Of a DNA stretch of 64,000 bases, positions 25,122 through 32,885 are shown piece by piece. The notes below the pieces were generated by a model, which did no database searches, was not told where the DNA came from, and saw only the letters and a list, made by a program, of their open reading frames with translations. Source of the DNA: Bifidobacterium felsineum (GTDB lineage: Bacteria; Actinomycetota; Actinomycetes; Actinomycetales; Bifidobacteriaceae). The DNA lies in contig NZ_PEBJ01000001.1 in assembly GCF_002802915.1 (NCBI RefSeq), positions 496,001 through 560,000 on the forward strand, read 5' to 3'. Position numbers and translations under genes: made by a program. Position 1 is the stretch's first letter. Every line of letters starts with the position of its first letter.

Positions 25122-27077
25122 ATGACCAATGCAATAGTCACGAATCGGGAGATTCACGTCCGGGCGCAAGTGAGTCAGGACGGCGACGGTTCTTTGGAGC
25201 GCCCCTTTTCGTCGATACAGCAAGCCGCTGATATCGCGCTTCCAGGGGATCGTGTCATAGTTCATGATGGTGTGTATCGAGAGTGGGTGGCACCGAAGAA
25301 TGGCGGTGCGGACATCCATTCTCGTATCGTGTATGAAGCCGCCGAAGGTGAGCATCCGGTCATCAAAGGATCGGAGATTATTGATGCTTGGGTGCATGAT
25401 CAAGGCACGGTATGGAAAGCTGAAATCCCAAATGCGCTGTTCGGCAATTACAATCCGTTTGATATCCCCTTGGAAGGTGATTGGCTTGAACAGCCCAATG
25501 ACTGGAAGCTCAGCTTGGGAGACGTTTATCTTGACGGCCGTTCATTGTTCCAAGCTCGGACTTATGACGATGTATGTACTGCTGTTCCTCGTCAGTTTGG
25601 CCCCGGTCCTGACTGGGTGAAGTTTCCTCTGCGCATTCCCGATGTCGAACGTACTCGTCTGCAGTGGTACGCTGAGGTGACAAAAGACACCACGATCATC
25701 TGGGCTAATTTCGCAGATGCCGATCCGAATAGGTCTCTGGTGGAGATCAATGTACGGGCGGCATGCTTCATGCCGATTCACACCGGCATTGATTACATCA
25801 CAGTTCGTGGTTTTGAGATGGCGCACGCTGCATGTCAATGGGCCCCTCCCACCGCTGATCAGCCAGGCATGGTGGGGCCTCATTGGGCAAAAGGCTGGAT
25901 TATCGAAGACAACCATTTGCATGACGCCAAGTGCAGTGCGATCAGTCTCGGAAAAGAATATTCAACCGGGAACAACGAAGCCTACTATGAGGGTCTTAAG
26001 CCGGGATACCAATGTCAGCTTGAGACCGTATTCAGGGCGCGCCACTATGGATGGGACAAGGAGCGTGTCGGCTCACATGTCGTCCGAAACAACATCATTC
26101 ATGATTGCGGGCAGAACGGTGTTGTCGGTCATCTTGGATGCATCAATTCTCTAATCGAACATAACGACATTCATGATATTGGGACGAAATATGAATACTT
26201 TGGCCATGAAATCGCGGGAATAAAACTGCATGCCGCCATTGATGTGATCATTCGCAACAACAACATTCATGATTGCATTTTAGGCACGTGGCTCGATTGG
26301 CAGGCCCAAGGCACTCGTGTGACGTCGAATGTCTATCATCGGAATGTACGCGATTTCATGATCGAGGTGACTCATGGGCCTTGTCTAATCGACAATAATG
26401 TGTTCGCCTCGTCTTACAATTTCGATAATGCCGCTCAGGGAACCGCATATGTGCATAACCTGTTCTGCGGTTCCACCCGTAAAATCGCGGTTACTAATCG
26501 CTTTACCCCGTACCATTTGCCCCATTCGACTAGGGTGTTAGGTACCGCATGCGTATATGGCAACGATGATCGTATCATACAGAACATCTTTGCTGCGGCA
26601 CAGGTCATTAATGGTACGGATACGCGTGGCACTGACGTGTATGATGGGGCTCCCGCCAGCGAAGCGGAGTATGTTGCCAAGGTGCATTCCTTGGGCATTG
26701 GAGATCTCGAGCTGTTTGAACAAGTGCCCCAGCCGGCATATATCGACGGCAACGTTTACCTTAACGGAACAGAATCATACGACAGGGAAATCCATAATCT
26801 GATGTCAGAGACCGATCCTCATGTGCATGTTGTCACAAAGGATGATGGAACCGTTTGGTGTGAATTGACGTTGAATGCCCCATTGGATGTCGATACTCGA
26901 ATTATCGACACGGATGTGCTCGGTGTTCCTCGTCTGGTCAGGCAGCGTTATGAAAATCCCGATGGAACTCCTTTAGTAATTGATAGGGATATCAATGGTA
27001 TTGCGCGTAAAAGAGTTCCGACGCCGGGGCCTTTTGAAGAGTTGTCCATCGGACATAATTTGATTCGCGTATTCTAA
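25122..27077 (+). CDS. Beta-xylosidase, glycoside hydrolase family 120
   Basis: A 651-residue right-handed parallel beta-helix protein closely resembling the Thermoanaerobacterium XylC beta-xylosidase, which founded GH120. Conserved stretches include VHDGVYREWV, GIDYITVRGFEMAHAA, WAPPTADQPG, GHEIAGIKLHAAIDV and the two catalytic segments TWLDWQAQGTR with the likely nucleophile D392 and MIEVTHGP with the likely acid/base E415, spaced as in XylC. No signal peptide is present, so it should split imported xylo-oligosaccharides inside the cell. AAAGGAGG precedes the ATG. Divergent from the importer lipoprotein gene. Recognition is from memory of the family. Confidence 0.88.
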   Translation: MTNAIVTNREIHVRAQVSQDGDGSLERPFSSIQQAADIALPGDRVIVHDGVYREWVAPKNGGADIHSRIVYEAAEGEHPVIKGSEIIDAWVHDQGTVWKAEIPNALFGNYNPFDIPLEGDWLEQPNDWKLSLGDVYLDGRSLFQARTYDDVCTAVPRQFGPGPDWVKFPLRIPDVERTRLQWYAEVTKDTTIIWANFADADPNRSLVEINVRAACFMPIHTGIDYITVRGFEMAHAACQWAPPTADQPGMVGPHWAKGWIIEDNHLHDAKCSAISLGKEYSTGNNEAYYEGLKPGYQCQLETVFRARHYGWDKERVGSHVVRNNIIHDCGQNGVVGHLGCINSLIEHNDIHDIGTKYEYFGHEIAGIKLHAAIDVIIRNNNIHDCILGTWLDWQAQGTRVTSNVYHRNVRDFMIEVTHGPCLIDNNVFASSYNFDNAAQGTAYVHNLFCGSTRKIAVTNRFTPYHLPHSTRVLGTACVYGNDDRIIQNIFAAAQVINGTDTRGTDVYDGAPASEAEYVAKVHSLGIGDLELFEQVPQPAYIDGNVYLNGTESYDREIHNLMSETDPHVHVVTKDDGTVWCELTLNAPLDVDTRIIDTDVLGVPRLVRQRYENPDGTPLVIDRDINGIARKRVPTPGPFEELSIGHNLIRVF

Positions 27078-27092
27078 TAAATCGGTTGGGAT

Positions 27093-27134
27093 GCGGGTGT
27101 TTTTTGGCCGCCTAGCCGTTCAAAAAACACCCGC
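27093..27134 (+). terminator. Terminator after the GH120 gene
   Basis: GCGGGTGTTTTTT (27093-27105) pairs perfectly with AAAAAACACCCGC (27122-27134) around a 16-nt loop, 16 bp after the stop codon. Confidence 0.75.
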
Positions 27135-27186
27135 GTCCACTCCTTCCGAGTATAGAAGGCAGCATCGTGATTAGTGGTGAAGTCTT

Positions 27187-28062
27187 ATGATGAGCGGTAA
27201 GGAACAAGGATCACTGGAAATCATTGTGTCAGAATGCGATGAGGCAATTCGTTGGTCTGAACACGGGTATCCTTCGATGTTGGCCCGTTGGCATCATCAC
27301 CCAGAAATTGAGATTCATCTCATCCGAGAGGGGAGTGGCTTCATGATGGCGGGGGATGCCATGGTGCCTTTCCATGAGGGGCAAGTGTTCATGCTCGGAC
27401 CGAATCTTCCGCACAATTGGATTTCAAATTTAGATGCAGGACAGGCATTGGCTGAACGGGATGTGCTTTGCCAAGTTCATCCTAATCGCTTGAACGCGTT
27501 GATACGTGTTTTCCCGGAAGCCTCGCGGTTGTATGGCTTGCTTCGCCGGTCTGAGCGGGCAATTGCGCTTGATGGACAATCAGCGGCAAAGGCGGCGCGA
27601 CTCTTGGAAAAGATGGGACGATGCGTCGGGTTTGATAAGTTGATTGTCCTGTTGAACTTATTGCAGGTTTTTGCGGATGCTCCTACAGATGAATGGTCTT
27701 GCGTGGTGACTCCCGGATATGACTGCAATGTGGCATCAAACAGTGAGCGGCGTATTAACACAGTGCTCTCATACATCGAAGAGCATTTATCCGAGGATGT
27801 ATCACTGCAAACGGTTGCTCGTGAAATATCCATGAGTGGTCCGGCTTTTTCTCGATTCTTTAAACAGTCTGCCGGTGTGAGCTTTTCGGACATGGTACGA
27901 AGATTGCGAGTCGCCAAGGCCTGCAGATTACTTGATTCCACGAACTATGGTATTTCGCGTATTCAAGCCGAATGCGGATACGTCAATACGGCGAATTTTA
28001 ATCGTAGATTTCGTCAGGAAACTGGTATGACTCCTTCGGAATATCGGCGCAGGCATAGATAG
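27187..28062 (+). CDS. AraC family transcriptional regulator
   Basis: A 291-residue regulator. The N-terminal half is a cupin sugar-sensing domain (ARWHHHPEIEIHLIREGSG, then VPFHEGQVFMLGPNLPHNW). The C-terminal 100 residues hold the two AraC helix-turn-helices: LSEDVSLQTVAREISMSGPA with FSRFFKQSAGVSFSDMVRRL, then YGISRIQAECGYVNTANFNR with RFRQETGMTPSEYRR. Located right after the GH120 gene with a terminator between, it is a good candidate for the activator of the xylo-oligosaccharide genes. A second ATG is one codon in. Confidence 0.88.
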   Translation: MMSGKEQGSLEIIVSECDEAIRWSEHGYPSMLARWHHHPEIEIHLIREGSGFMMAGDAMVPFHEGQVFMLGPNLPHNWISNLDAGQALAERDVLCQVHPNRLNALIRVFPEASRLYGLLRRSERAIALDGQSAAKAARLLEKMGRCVGFDKLIVLLNLLQVFADAPTDEWSCVVTPGYDCNVASNSERRINTVLSYIEEHLSEDVSLQTVAREISMSGPAFSRFFKQSAGVSFSDMVRRLRVAKACRLLDSTNYGISRIQAECGYVNTANFNRRFRQETGMTPSEYRRRHR

Positions 28063-28277
28063 AAGGAATGGAAGGAGCTGTATCTGCGTCTTTGTGATGG
28101 AGGCGGATGCTGGTGGTGATTCTTTGGAAGAAAAATCTATATTTCGATGACCTTTGTTTTCTGTGCATGTCATGAAAGTACATATGTTGGGTACCTCAGT
28201 ACAGAAAAGGGCATATTCAACCTCATAGGCTTAAAGATACGACGAGGACGTCGATAGATAATTCCAAGGAGGAAATT

Positions 28278-29315
28278 ATGAAGGCAGTGGTCCTAGAGCG
28301 TAAGGATGTTATTAATGTTCGTCAAGTGCCGGATGTATCTGCACCTGGTCCTGGTGAGCTTCGCATCGCTCCTCATACGGTGGGTATCTGCGGGTCGGAT
28401 CTGCATTATTACACCCATGGGCGCGTGGGCAAGTATATTGTTGAACAGCCCATGATTTTAGGGCATGAGGCGTCAGGCACGGTTCTTGAGGTTGGCCCGG
28501 GGGTCACTGGTTTCAAGGTAGGCGACCGAGTGGCTATGGAGCCAGGAATTCCTGATATGAATTCCAAGGCTGTTAAATTAGGCCTGTATAACATCGATCC
28601 TGCAGTCCGTTTCTTTGCGACGCCACCAGTGGATGGTTGCCTCTGTGAAGAGGTCATTCATCCAGCCGCATTCACTTATAAGCTCCCCGAAAACGTGAGC
28701 TATGGGGAGGGAGCCCTTCTTGAGCCTCTAGCTGTCGGAATGTGGTCCGCCACAAAGGCGGCTATAAAGCCGGGTGATGTCGCTGTGGTAGTAGGTGCCG
28801 GAACTATTGGACTCATGGTTGCCGCTGCCGCAATGGCAGGGGGGTGCTCAAAAGTACTTGTTTCCGATATTTCCGATGTGAAGTTGGAGCTCGCCGGCAA
28901 GATTCCTGGTGTGATTCCTGTGGATATCAAGAAGGAAGATCTGCTGCAGCGCATTGCCGAGGAGACTGATGGTTGGGGTGCTGACCGTGTCTTTGAATGT
29001 TCCGGTAATCTGAAGGCATATAACAACTTGTGGAAGTTGGGTGCTCCGGGCAATGTGACGGTGATTGTTGGCATCCCGGCCGATGGTGTAGTGCCTATGG
29101 ATATTACTGAGGTCCAGGCTCGAGAAACACGAATCGAAAACGTGTTCCGCTATGCCAACGTCTATCAGAAAGCCATTGATTTGGTTGCCGCAGGCAAGAT
29201 TAATCTTAAGCCGTTTATTTCTGATGTATTTGATATGGATCACGCGAAAGACGCATTTGATCGTGTGGCTGAGGCCCGTCCCGAGGACGTGAAAATTCAG
29301 ATTACGGTTGACTAG
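28278..29315 (+). CDS. Zinc-dependent medium-chain dehydrogenase, xylitol/sorbitol dehydrogenase type
   Basis: A 345-residue MDR enzyme. Catalytic zinc ligands C38 ([10 protein letters not shown]) and H63 with E64 (GHEASG) are present, as are [10 protein letters not shown] with the distal Glu and [17 protein letters not shown], the NAD Rossmann motif. The loop that normally holds four structural-zinc cysteines reads [20 protein letters not shown] with no Cys, so the structural zinc site is lost, as in animal and some bacterial polyol dehydrogenases. It probably oxidises a polyol such as xylitol or sorbitol, or runs in reverse. AAGGAGG precedes the ATG. Confidence 0.82.
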   Translation: MKAVVLERKDVINVRQVPDVSAPGPGELRIAPHTVGICGSDLHYYTHGRVGKYIVEQPMILGHEASGTVLEVGPGVTGFKVGDRVAMEPGIPDMNSKAVKLGLYNIDPAVRFFATPPVDGCLCEEVIHPAAFTYKLPENVSYGEGALLEPLAVGMWSATKAAIKPGDVAVVVGAGTIGLMVAAAAMAGGCSKVLVSDISDVKLELAGKIPGVIPVDIKKEDLLQRIAEETDGWGADRVFECSGNLKAYNNLWKLGAPGNVTVIVGIPADGVVPMDITEVQARETRIENVFRYANVYQKAIDLVAAGKINLKPFISDVFDMDHAKDAFDRVAEARPEDVKIQITVD

Positions 29316-29461
29316 GAAGCGTGTTGCAATGATGCGGAGTGACTCCCCATGGCCTGCCGTGGCTGCAGTGGTGACGGTACTGGCGATATCCGCTGTGATG
29401 ATTTTAACGTACGGCAGCGGTTTATCGCCATGGAACCTCCTGTAGGACGGCATTAGTGGTT

Positions 29462-29511
29462 GTAGGGCGATTGGATGCTTGACCCAGCTTCTTTTCGCCC
29501 TACTTTATTTT
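29462..29511 (+). terminator. Rho-independent terminator in the gap between the two dehydrogenase genes
   Basis: GTAGGGCG (29462-29469) pairs with CGCCCTAC (29496-29503), followed by TTTATTTT. It lies about 145 bp past the first dehydrogenase stop. The bases before it (29316-29461) hold only stop-rich sequence with no recognisable gene. Confidence 0.7.
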
Positions 29512-29652
29512 AAAACTTTTAGAAAAACGATTTGTGTAAATGGTTTTTAAATGGTATGCTAAACGGTAACAATCCAAAAACGAAGCGGATTGCGTCAGCT
29601 GCCTCTGAACAACGTAGTTGCATGGGGTATTTTTGTACCGAAAGGACCTGTT
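29512..29652 (+). promoter_or_regulatory. AT-rich promoter region of the second dehydrogenase
   Basis: This region includes TATGCT near 29556 as a possible -10 box and the string AACTTTTAGAAAAA near 29515, which resembles AACTTTTAGTAAG near 32595 upstream of the ROK gene. The shared string could be part of a ROK repressor site. AAAGGA precedes the ATG at 29653. Confidence 0.35.
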
Positions 29653-30657
29653 ATGAAGGCTCTCGTGCTTACCGGCGTCAAAGAATTTGAAATTCAAGAA
29701 CTGCCCACTCCGGAAATCAAGCCGAGCGAAGTGCTAATCAACACTGCATACGCTGGTGTGTGCGGTACCGACCACGATCTGTATGCTGGCCGTCCAGGCT
29801 CCGCCGCTGCTGTACCGCCGATCGTACTTGGTCATGAAAATTCCGGCGTTGTCGCCGCCGTCGGCGCTGAGGTCACAGGCGTCAAAGTAGGTGATCGTGT
29901 GGCTGTCGATCCGAATATTTACTGCGGGCAATGCGAGTATTGCCTGACTCAACGCCCTGAGCTGTGCGACCATCTCTCAGCAGTCGGCGTTACTCGCGAC
30001 GGCGGTCTTGCCGAACAATTCACCGCACCTGCGACTGTAGTCTACAAGCTGCCAGACAATGTCTCCCTCAAAGACGCCGCTGCCATCGAGCCCATTTCTT
30101 GCGCGGTGCATGGTGTAGATCTGCTGAAGCTACGTCCCTATCAGAAAGCATTAATTATTGGTGATGGCTTTATGGGCCAACTATTCGCCCAAATTGTGCA
30201 AGCTTACGGTGTGCACCAAGTGGACCTGGCCGGTATCTTCGATGAAAAGCTCAGACGTAACCAGGAACTCTTCGGTGTTAAGAATGTCTTCAACACCACT
30301 CGCGAGGATGTTCCGACTGATGCTTATGACGTGATTATCGAAGCCGTCGGCTTGCCGCAGACCCAGGCTCAGGCTGTTGCGGCCGCCAAGAAGGGTGCGC
30401 AGGTATTGATGTTCGGTGTCGGTCCGCAGGAAGCACACTTCGAGATGAACACCTATGACATCTATAAGAAGCAGCTGACCATTCAAGGCTCCTTCATCAA
30501 CCCGCTCACATTCAAGGACGCCATCAGTCTGCTTGAATCAGGCAAGATGAACGTCGCCCCGCTGATCAGCCATGAGTTGGAGCTCGAAGAGGTTCAAGAC
30601 TTCCTTGATGGCAAGATTAAGGGCGTCTCCAAGGCTGTCGTCAAGGTCGGCAGGTAA
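29653..30657 (+). CDS. Zinc-dependent alcohol/polyol dehydrogenase (MDR family)
   Basis: A 334-residue MDR enzyme of the threonine/sorbitol/butanediol dehydrogenase group. The catalytic C37 (GVCGTDHDLY) and GHENSG are present, and unlike its neighbour it keeps the structural cysteine ladder YCGQCEYCLTQRPELC. IEPISCAVHG contains the distal ligand. The usual GxGxxG of the cofactor site is written IGDGFMGQLFAQ. The substrate is unknown; context among xylosidase, importer and ROK genes suggests a pentose-derived polyol. An upstream in-frame start (29590) would add 21 non-conserved residues, so ATG 29653 was used. Confidence 0.8.
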   Translation: MKALVLTGVKEFEIQELPTPEIKPSEVLINTAYAGVCGTDHDLYAGRPGSAAAVPPIVLGHENSGVVAAVGAEVTGVKVGDRVAVDPNIYCGQCEYCLTQRPELCDHLSAVGVTRDGGLAEQFTAPATVVYKLPDNVSLKDAAAIEPISCAVHGVDLLKLRPYQKALIIGDGFMGQLFAQIVQAYGVHQVDLAGIFDEKLRRNQELFGVKNVFNTTREDVPTDAYDVIIEAVGLPQTQAQAVAAAKKGAQVLMFGVGPQEAHFEMNTYDIYKKQLTIQGSFINPLTFKDAISLLESGKMNVAPLISHELELEEVQDFLDGKIKGVSKAVVKVGR

Positions 30658-30669
30658 CCACTCATACTT

Positions 30670-30710
30670 GGCCGCCGGTTTTCCCTTTTTCCCGGCGGCC
30701 GAACTTTTTT
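30670..30710 (+). terminator. Rho-independent terminator
   Basis: GGCCGCCGG (30670-30678) pairs with CCGGCGGCC (30692-30700), followed by GAACTTTTTT, 12 bp after the dehydrogenase stop. Confidence 0.88.
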
Positions 30711-30792
30711 ACTACATATTTCTAAGATGAACATATCTTCGGGAAACATGTCTTATTGTAGATAGGAATAAAAATCAAGTTCAAAGGAGAAC

Positions 30793-31194
30793 ATGATGGA
30801 TAAGCCAATGACCGCATTCACTACGGATTTCCAACATTCGGGAATGCCTGCAAAGGATTTGGACGAGACCATTGAGTTTTATACTCAAAAGATTGGTTTT
30901 GAGCTTGCGGGAGTATTCCACAATGGCGAAAATCGTTGTGCATTCCTCCGCTACGGACACCTAACCATTGAGACTTGGGAGGGCGATCCCGCTCCGATGA
31001 CCACTGGCGCTATCAACCATTGGGCCTTGGATACACCGGATATCGAGGCGGCATTTGAAAATGCTAAAGCTTTAGGTCTTGAGCTGAAGGATGAGACGAT
31101 TCAGTCCATTCCCTCGTTCTGGGATAAGGGCATCCGTTATTTCAATATTTACGGTCCGAACGCAGAAACCATCGAATTCTGTCAGATTATCTAG
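30793..31194 (+). CDS. VOC (glyoxalase/bleomycin resistance) superfamily protein
   Basis: A 133-residue single-domain metal-binding protein built of two beta-alpha-beta-beta-beta modules. Likely metal ligands are the His of QHSGMPAKDLDETI, the Glu of HLTIETWEGD, the His of INHWALDTPD and the Glu of NAETIEFCQ, the H-E-H-E pattern of glyoxalase I and related isomerases. It could be a lactoylglutathione lyase-like enzyme or an epimerase/isomerase acting on a sugar derivative in this island; the exact substrate is unknown. AAAGGAG precedes the ATG; a second ATG follows at once. A terminator follows 29 bp after the stop. Confidence 0.8.
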   Translation: MMDKPMTAFTTDFQHSGMPAKDLDETIEFYTQKIGFELAGVFHNGENRCAFLRYGHLTIETWEGDPAPMTTGAINHWALDTPDIEAAFENAKALGLELKDETIQSIPSFWDKGIRYFNIYGPNAETIEFCQII

Positions 31195-31222
31195 CGCTCG
31201 TATATCTGTTATATCTGTGTCT

Positions 31223-31262
31223 GGTCCGAGAACATCGCGAATGTGATTCTCGGACCGTTTTA
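31223..31262 (+). terminator. Rho-independent terminator after the VOC gene
   Basis: GGTCCGAGAA (31223-31232) pairs with TTCTCGGACC (31247-31256), followed by GTTTTA. Confidence 0.8.
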
Positions 31263-31265
31263 TAT

Positions 31266-31303
31266 CTGTTGCTCACATGGCATTCATGCCATGTGAGCAA
31301 CAG
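31266..31303. terminator. 18-bp perfect hairpin adjacent to the ROK gene stop
   Basis: CTGTTGCTCACATGGCAT (31266-31283) and its exact reverse complement (31286-31303) end one base before the ROK stop codon. It is the probable minus-strand terminator, though the T-tail on that side is weak. Confidence 0.7.
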
Positions 31304-31304
31304 A

Positions 31305-32447
31305 CTATTTGCTTTCTGCGGTGCCACAAATGTCGTTGAGGTAGATCTCCACGAAACGCAGTGCGGCTCCGATGATGTTTTGATTATCCGCACAATAGCT
31401 TTTTCTCAGTGTGAAATGTTCAGTGCCGAAAGGGCTATGGTGCGTAACCTTTGCTTTTAACGTCTCGATGTCGTCGTCGGTAAGATGTTTTGCGGCTTCG
31501 CCACCAATGATGACATCGCCGGCGATGATTGAACGAGCGTTTACAATGGCTTGCGCTACATAATTAAGCCAGTTGTCCATGCGTTCGCGATGGTGCTGCT
31601 CTCCTTGTTCGAGAACGCTAAAGAATCCGGGTATGCTTTCATAGTCTTCTGGCAGAGTTTCGGGAGAACAGTATGTATCCATGCATCCATGTTGGCCGCA
31701 ATAACATTCTCTGCCTCCTGGCACCAGTGTCATATGCTCGATGGTGCCGTTGCATTGGTTGGGTCCCTGATACAACTTGCCATTGACGATTACGGCTCCG
31801 CCAGGGCGTCGTTCGAGATAGACGCATACGGCATCAGTAAGTGAGTGATCGAACCAAAGCTCGGCCATGGCTGAAGCATCCGAATCATGAATCATCATGC
31901 ATGGATAATGGATGGATTGACAAATCGTGTCTAGCGTCAGCCCTGTGTTTCCCATAAGAGTGCCGAAAGTGATGGTGGAGCCATCGGGGGAAACGATACC
32001 CTGTATAGCGAACGAAACTCCCAATACCTTACCGTGCTTCTTTTCCGCACGTTGTGCGAAGTTGTTGATAATATCGCCCATACGTTGGTAATAGGTGCTG
32101 TTATCCCGATATGGAATCGTGTGACAGGCCTCTTCGACCACCTCGCCATAAAGATCTATTGCGCATATTTGCAGTTCATTGGTTCTCATTACCACGCCAA
32201 TGGAGGTGCGGTGATCTGCGTTGAAGTCATAACTCTGTGCTTTACGGCCTCCCGTTGAATCTTGAAGGTCCCCTTTGCCTATAAGACCATCTTCCTCCAA
32301 ATAACGGAGATTTTGGGTGATAGTGGGGAGACTTAGTCCAAGTTCACGTTCCAGTTCTTGCTTGGTGGCTTGCCTATGGGTATATAGGTATTGTGTCATG
32401 GCATTACGATTATGAGCTTTTAGCGCGGTAGATGGCATCGCTCTCAT
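31305..32447 (-). CDS. ROK family transcriptional regulator (XylR/NagC type)
   Basis: A 380-residue repressor. The N-terminal winged helix is in HNRNAMTQYLYTHRQATKQE, LERELGLSLPTITQNLRYLE and EDGLIGKGD. The ROK domain follows, with the zinc motif ECYCGQHGCMDTYC near residues 245-258 and a GVSFAIQGIVSPDG stretch. The kinase phosphate loop is not conserved, so it should sense a sugar without phosphorylating it. Its place at the end of the xylosidase cluster fits a XylR-like repressor of that cluster. ATG 32447 was chosen because GGAGG lies 6 nt upstream; a TTG at 32453 is an alternative. Confidence 0.87.
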   Translation of the reverse strand: MRAMPSTALKAHNRNAMTQYLYTHRQATKQELERELGLSLPTITQNLRYLEEDGLIGKGDLQDSTGGRKAQSYDFNADHRTSIGVVMRTNELQICAIDLYGEVVEEACHTIPYRDNSTYYQRMGDIINNFAQRAEKKHGKVLGVSFAIQGIVSPDGSTITFGTLMGNTGLTLDTICQSIHYPCMMIHDSDASAMAELWFDHSLTDAVCVYLERRPGGAVIVNGKLYQGPNQCNGTIEHMTLVPGGRECYCGQHGCMDTYCSPETLPEDYESIPGFFSVLEQGEQHHRERMDNWLNYVAQAIVNARSIIAGDVIIGGEAAKHLTDDDIETLKAKVTHHSPFGTEHFTLRKSYCADNQNIIGAALRFVEIYLNDICGTAESK

Positions 32448-32806
32448 GATCAACCTCCATTGGTGTGATGTATGCGATTGTACTTGAGATGTTAAGTTTT
32501 CTATTGGATGGTGCGTGGCGCAATCAATACGTTGTGCTCTATGAGTTTGAGAGAACTTATCTAAAAGGGCTTTAAATAATTCTAACTGATTTTATAACTT
32601 TTAGTAAGTACTTTGCAAAAAGGCTCATTGTTTTTGGTGGTTTAAGCATGTTATAAATCTCAAAAAATGCACAAAACATCTCAATAATGGCTAAAATGTT
32701 AATTTTTGTTAACTAAAAATATCAAATACCAACAATTAACAAACAATATAGCACGTGAAACGCCGTTGATTTTGTGCGTATGCAGTGAGTAAAAGGCTCC
32801 GGTATA
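32448..32806. promoter_or_regulatory. AT-rich divergent control region between ROK gene and adhE
   Basis: No gene is present. The sequence between about 32540 and 32760 is strikingly AT-rich for this genome and contains repeated TTAAC/GTTAA strings, among them GTTAATTTTTGTTAAC near 32698 and ATTAAC near 32735, plus AACTTTTAGTAAG near 32595. These are candidates for ROK binding but no single consensus could be proven by eye. Confidence 0.4.
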
Positions 32807-32834
32807 TTGTGACTCAGGTCACAGCGACTGTGAC
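32803..32834 (+). promoter_or_regulatory. adhE promoter -10 overlapped by Rex-like palindromes
   Basis: TATATT at 32803-32808 runs straight into TTGTGACTCAGGTCACAG (32807-32824), close to the Rex redox-repressor consensus TTGTGAAnnnnTTCACAA. A second palindrome, GTCACAGCGACTGTGAC (32818-32834), overlaps it by seven bases. A repressor here would block transcription start, which fits NADH-dependent control of a fermentative alcohol dehydrogenase. The Rex assignment is inference. Confidence 0.6.
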
Positions 32835-32885
32835 ACAACAGAACACTTTGCCAAACACCCCAAGTTAGATCGAGGAGGACCCGAA

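Noticed and set aside
25122..27077. Pectate lyase as identity of the beta-helix protein
   Set aside because: The beta-helix fold alone fits, but the specific conserved segments match the GH120 xylosidase XylC, and there is no export signal.
31305..32447. Sugar kinase as function of the ROK protein
   Set aside because: It has an N-terminal DNA-binding domain and lacks the conserved phosphate-binding loop of ROK kinases.
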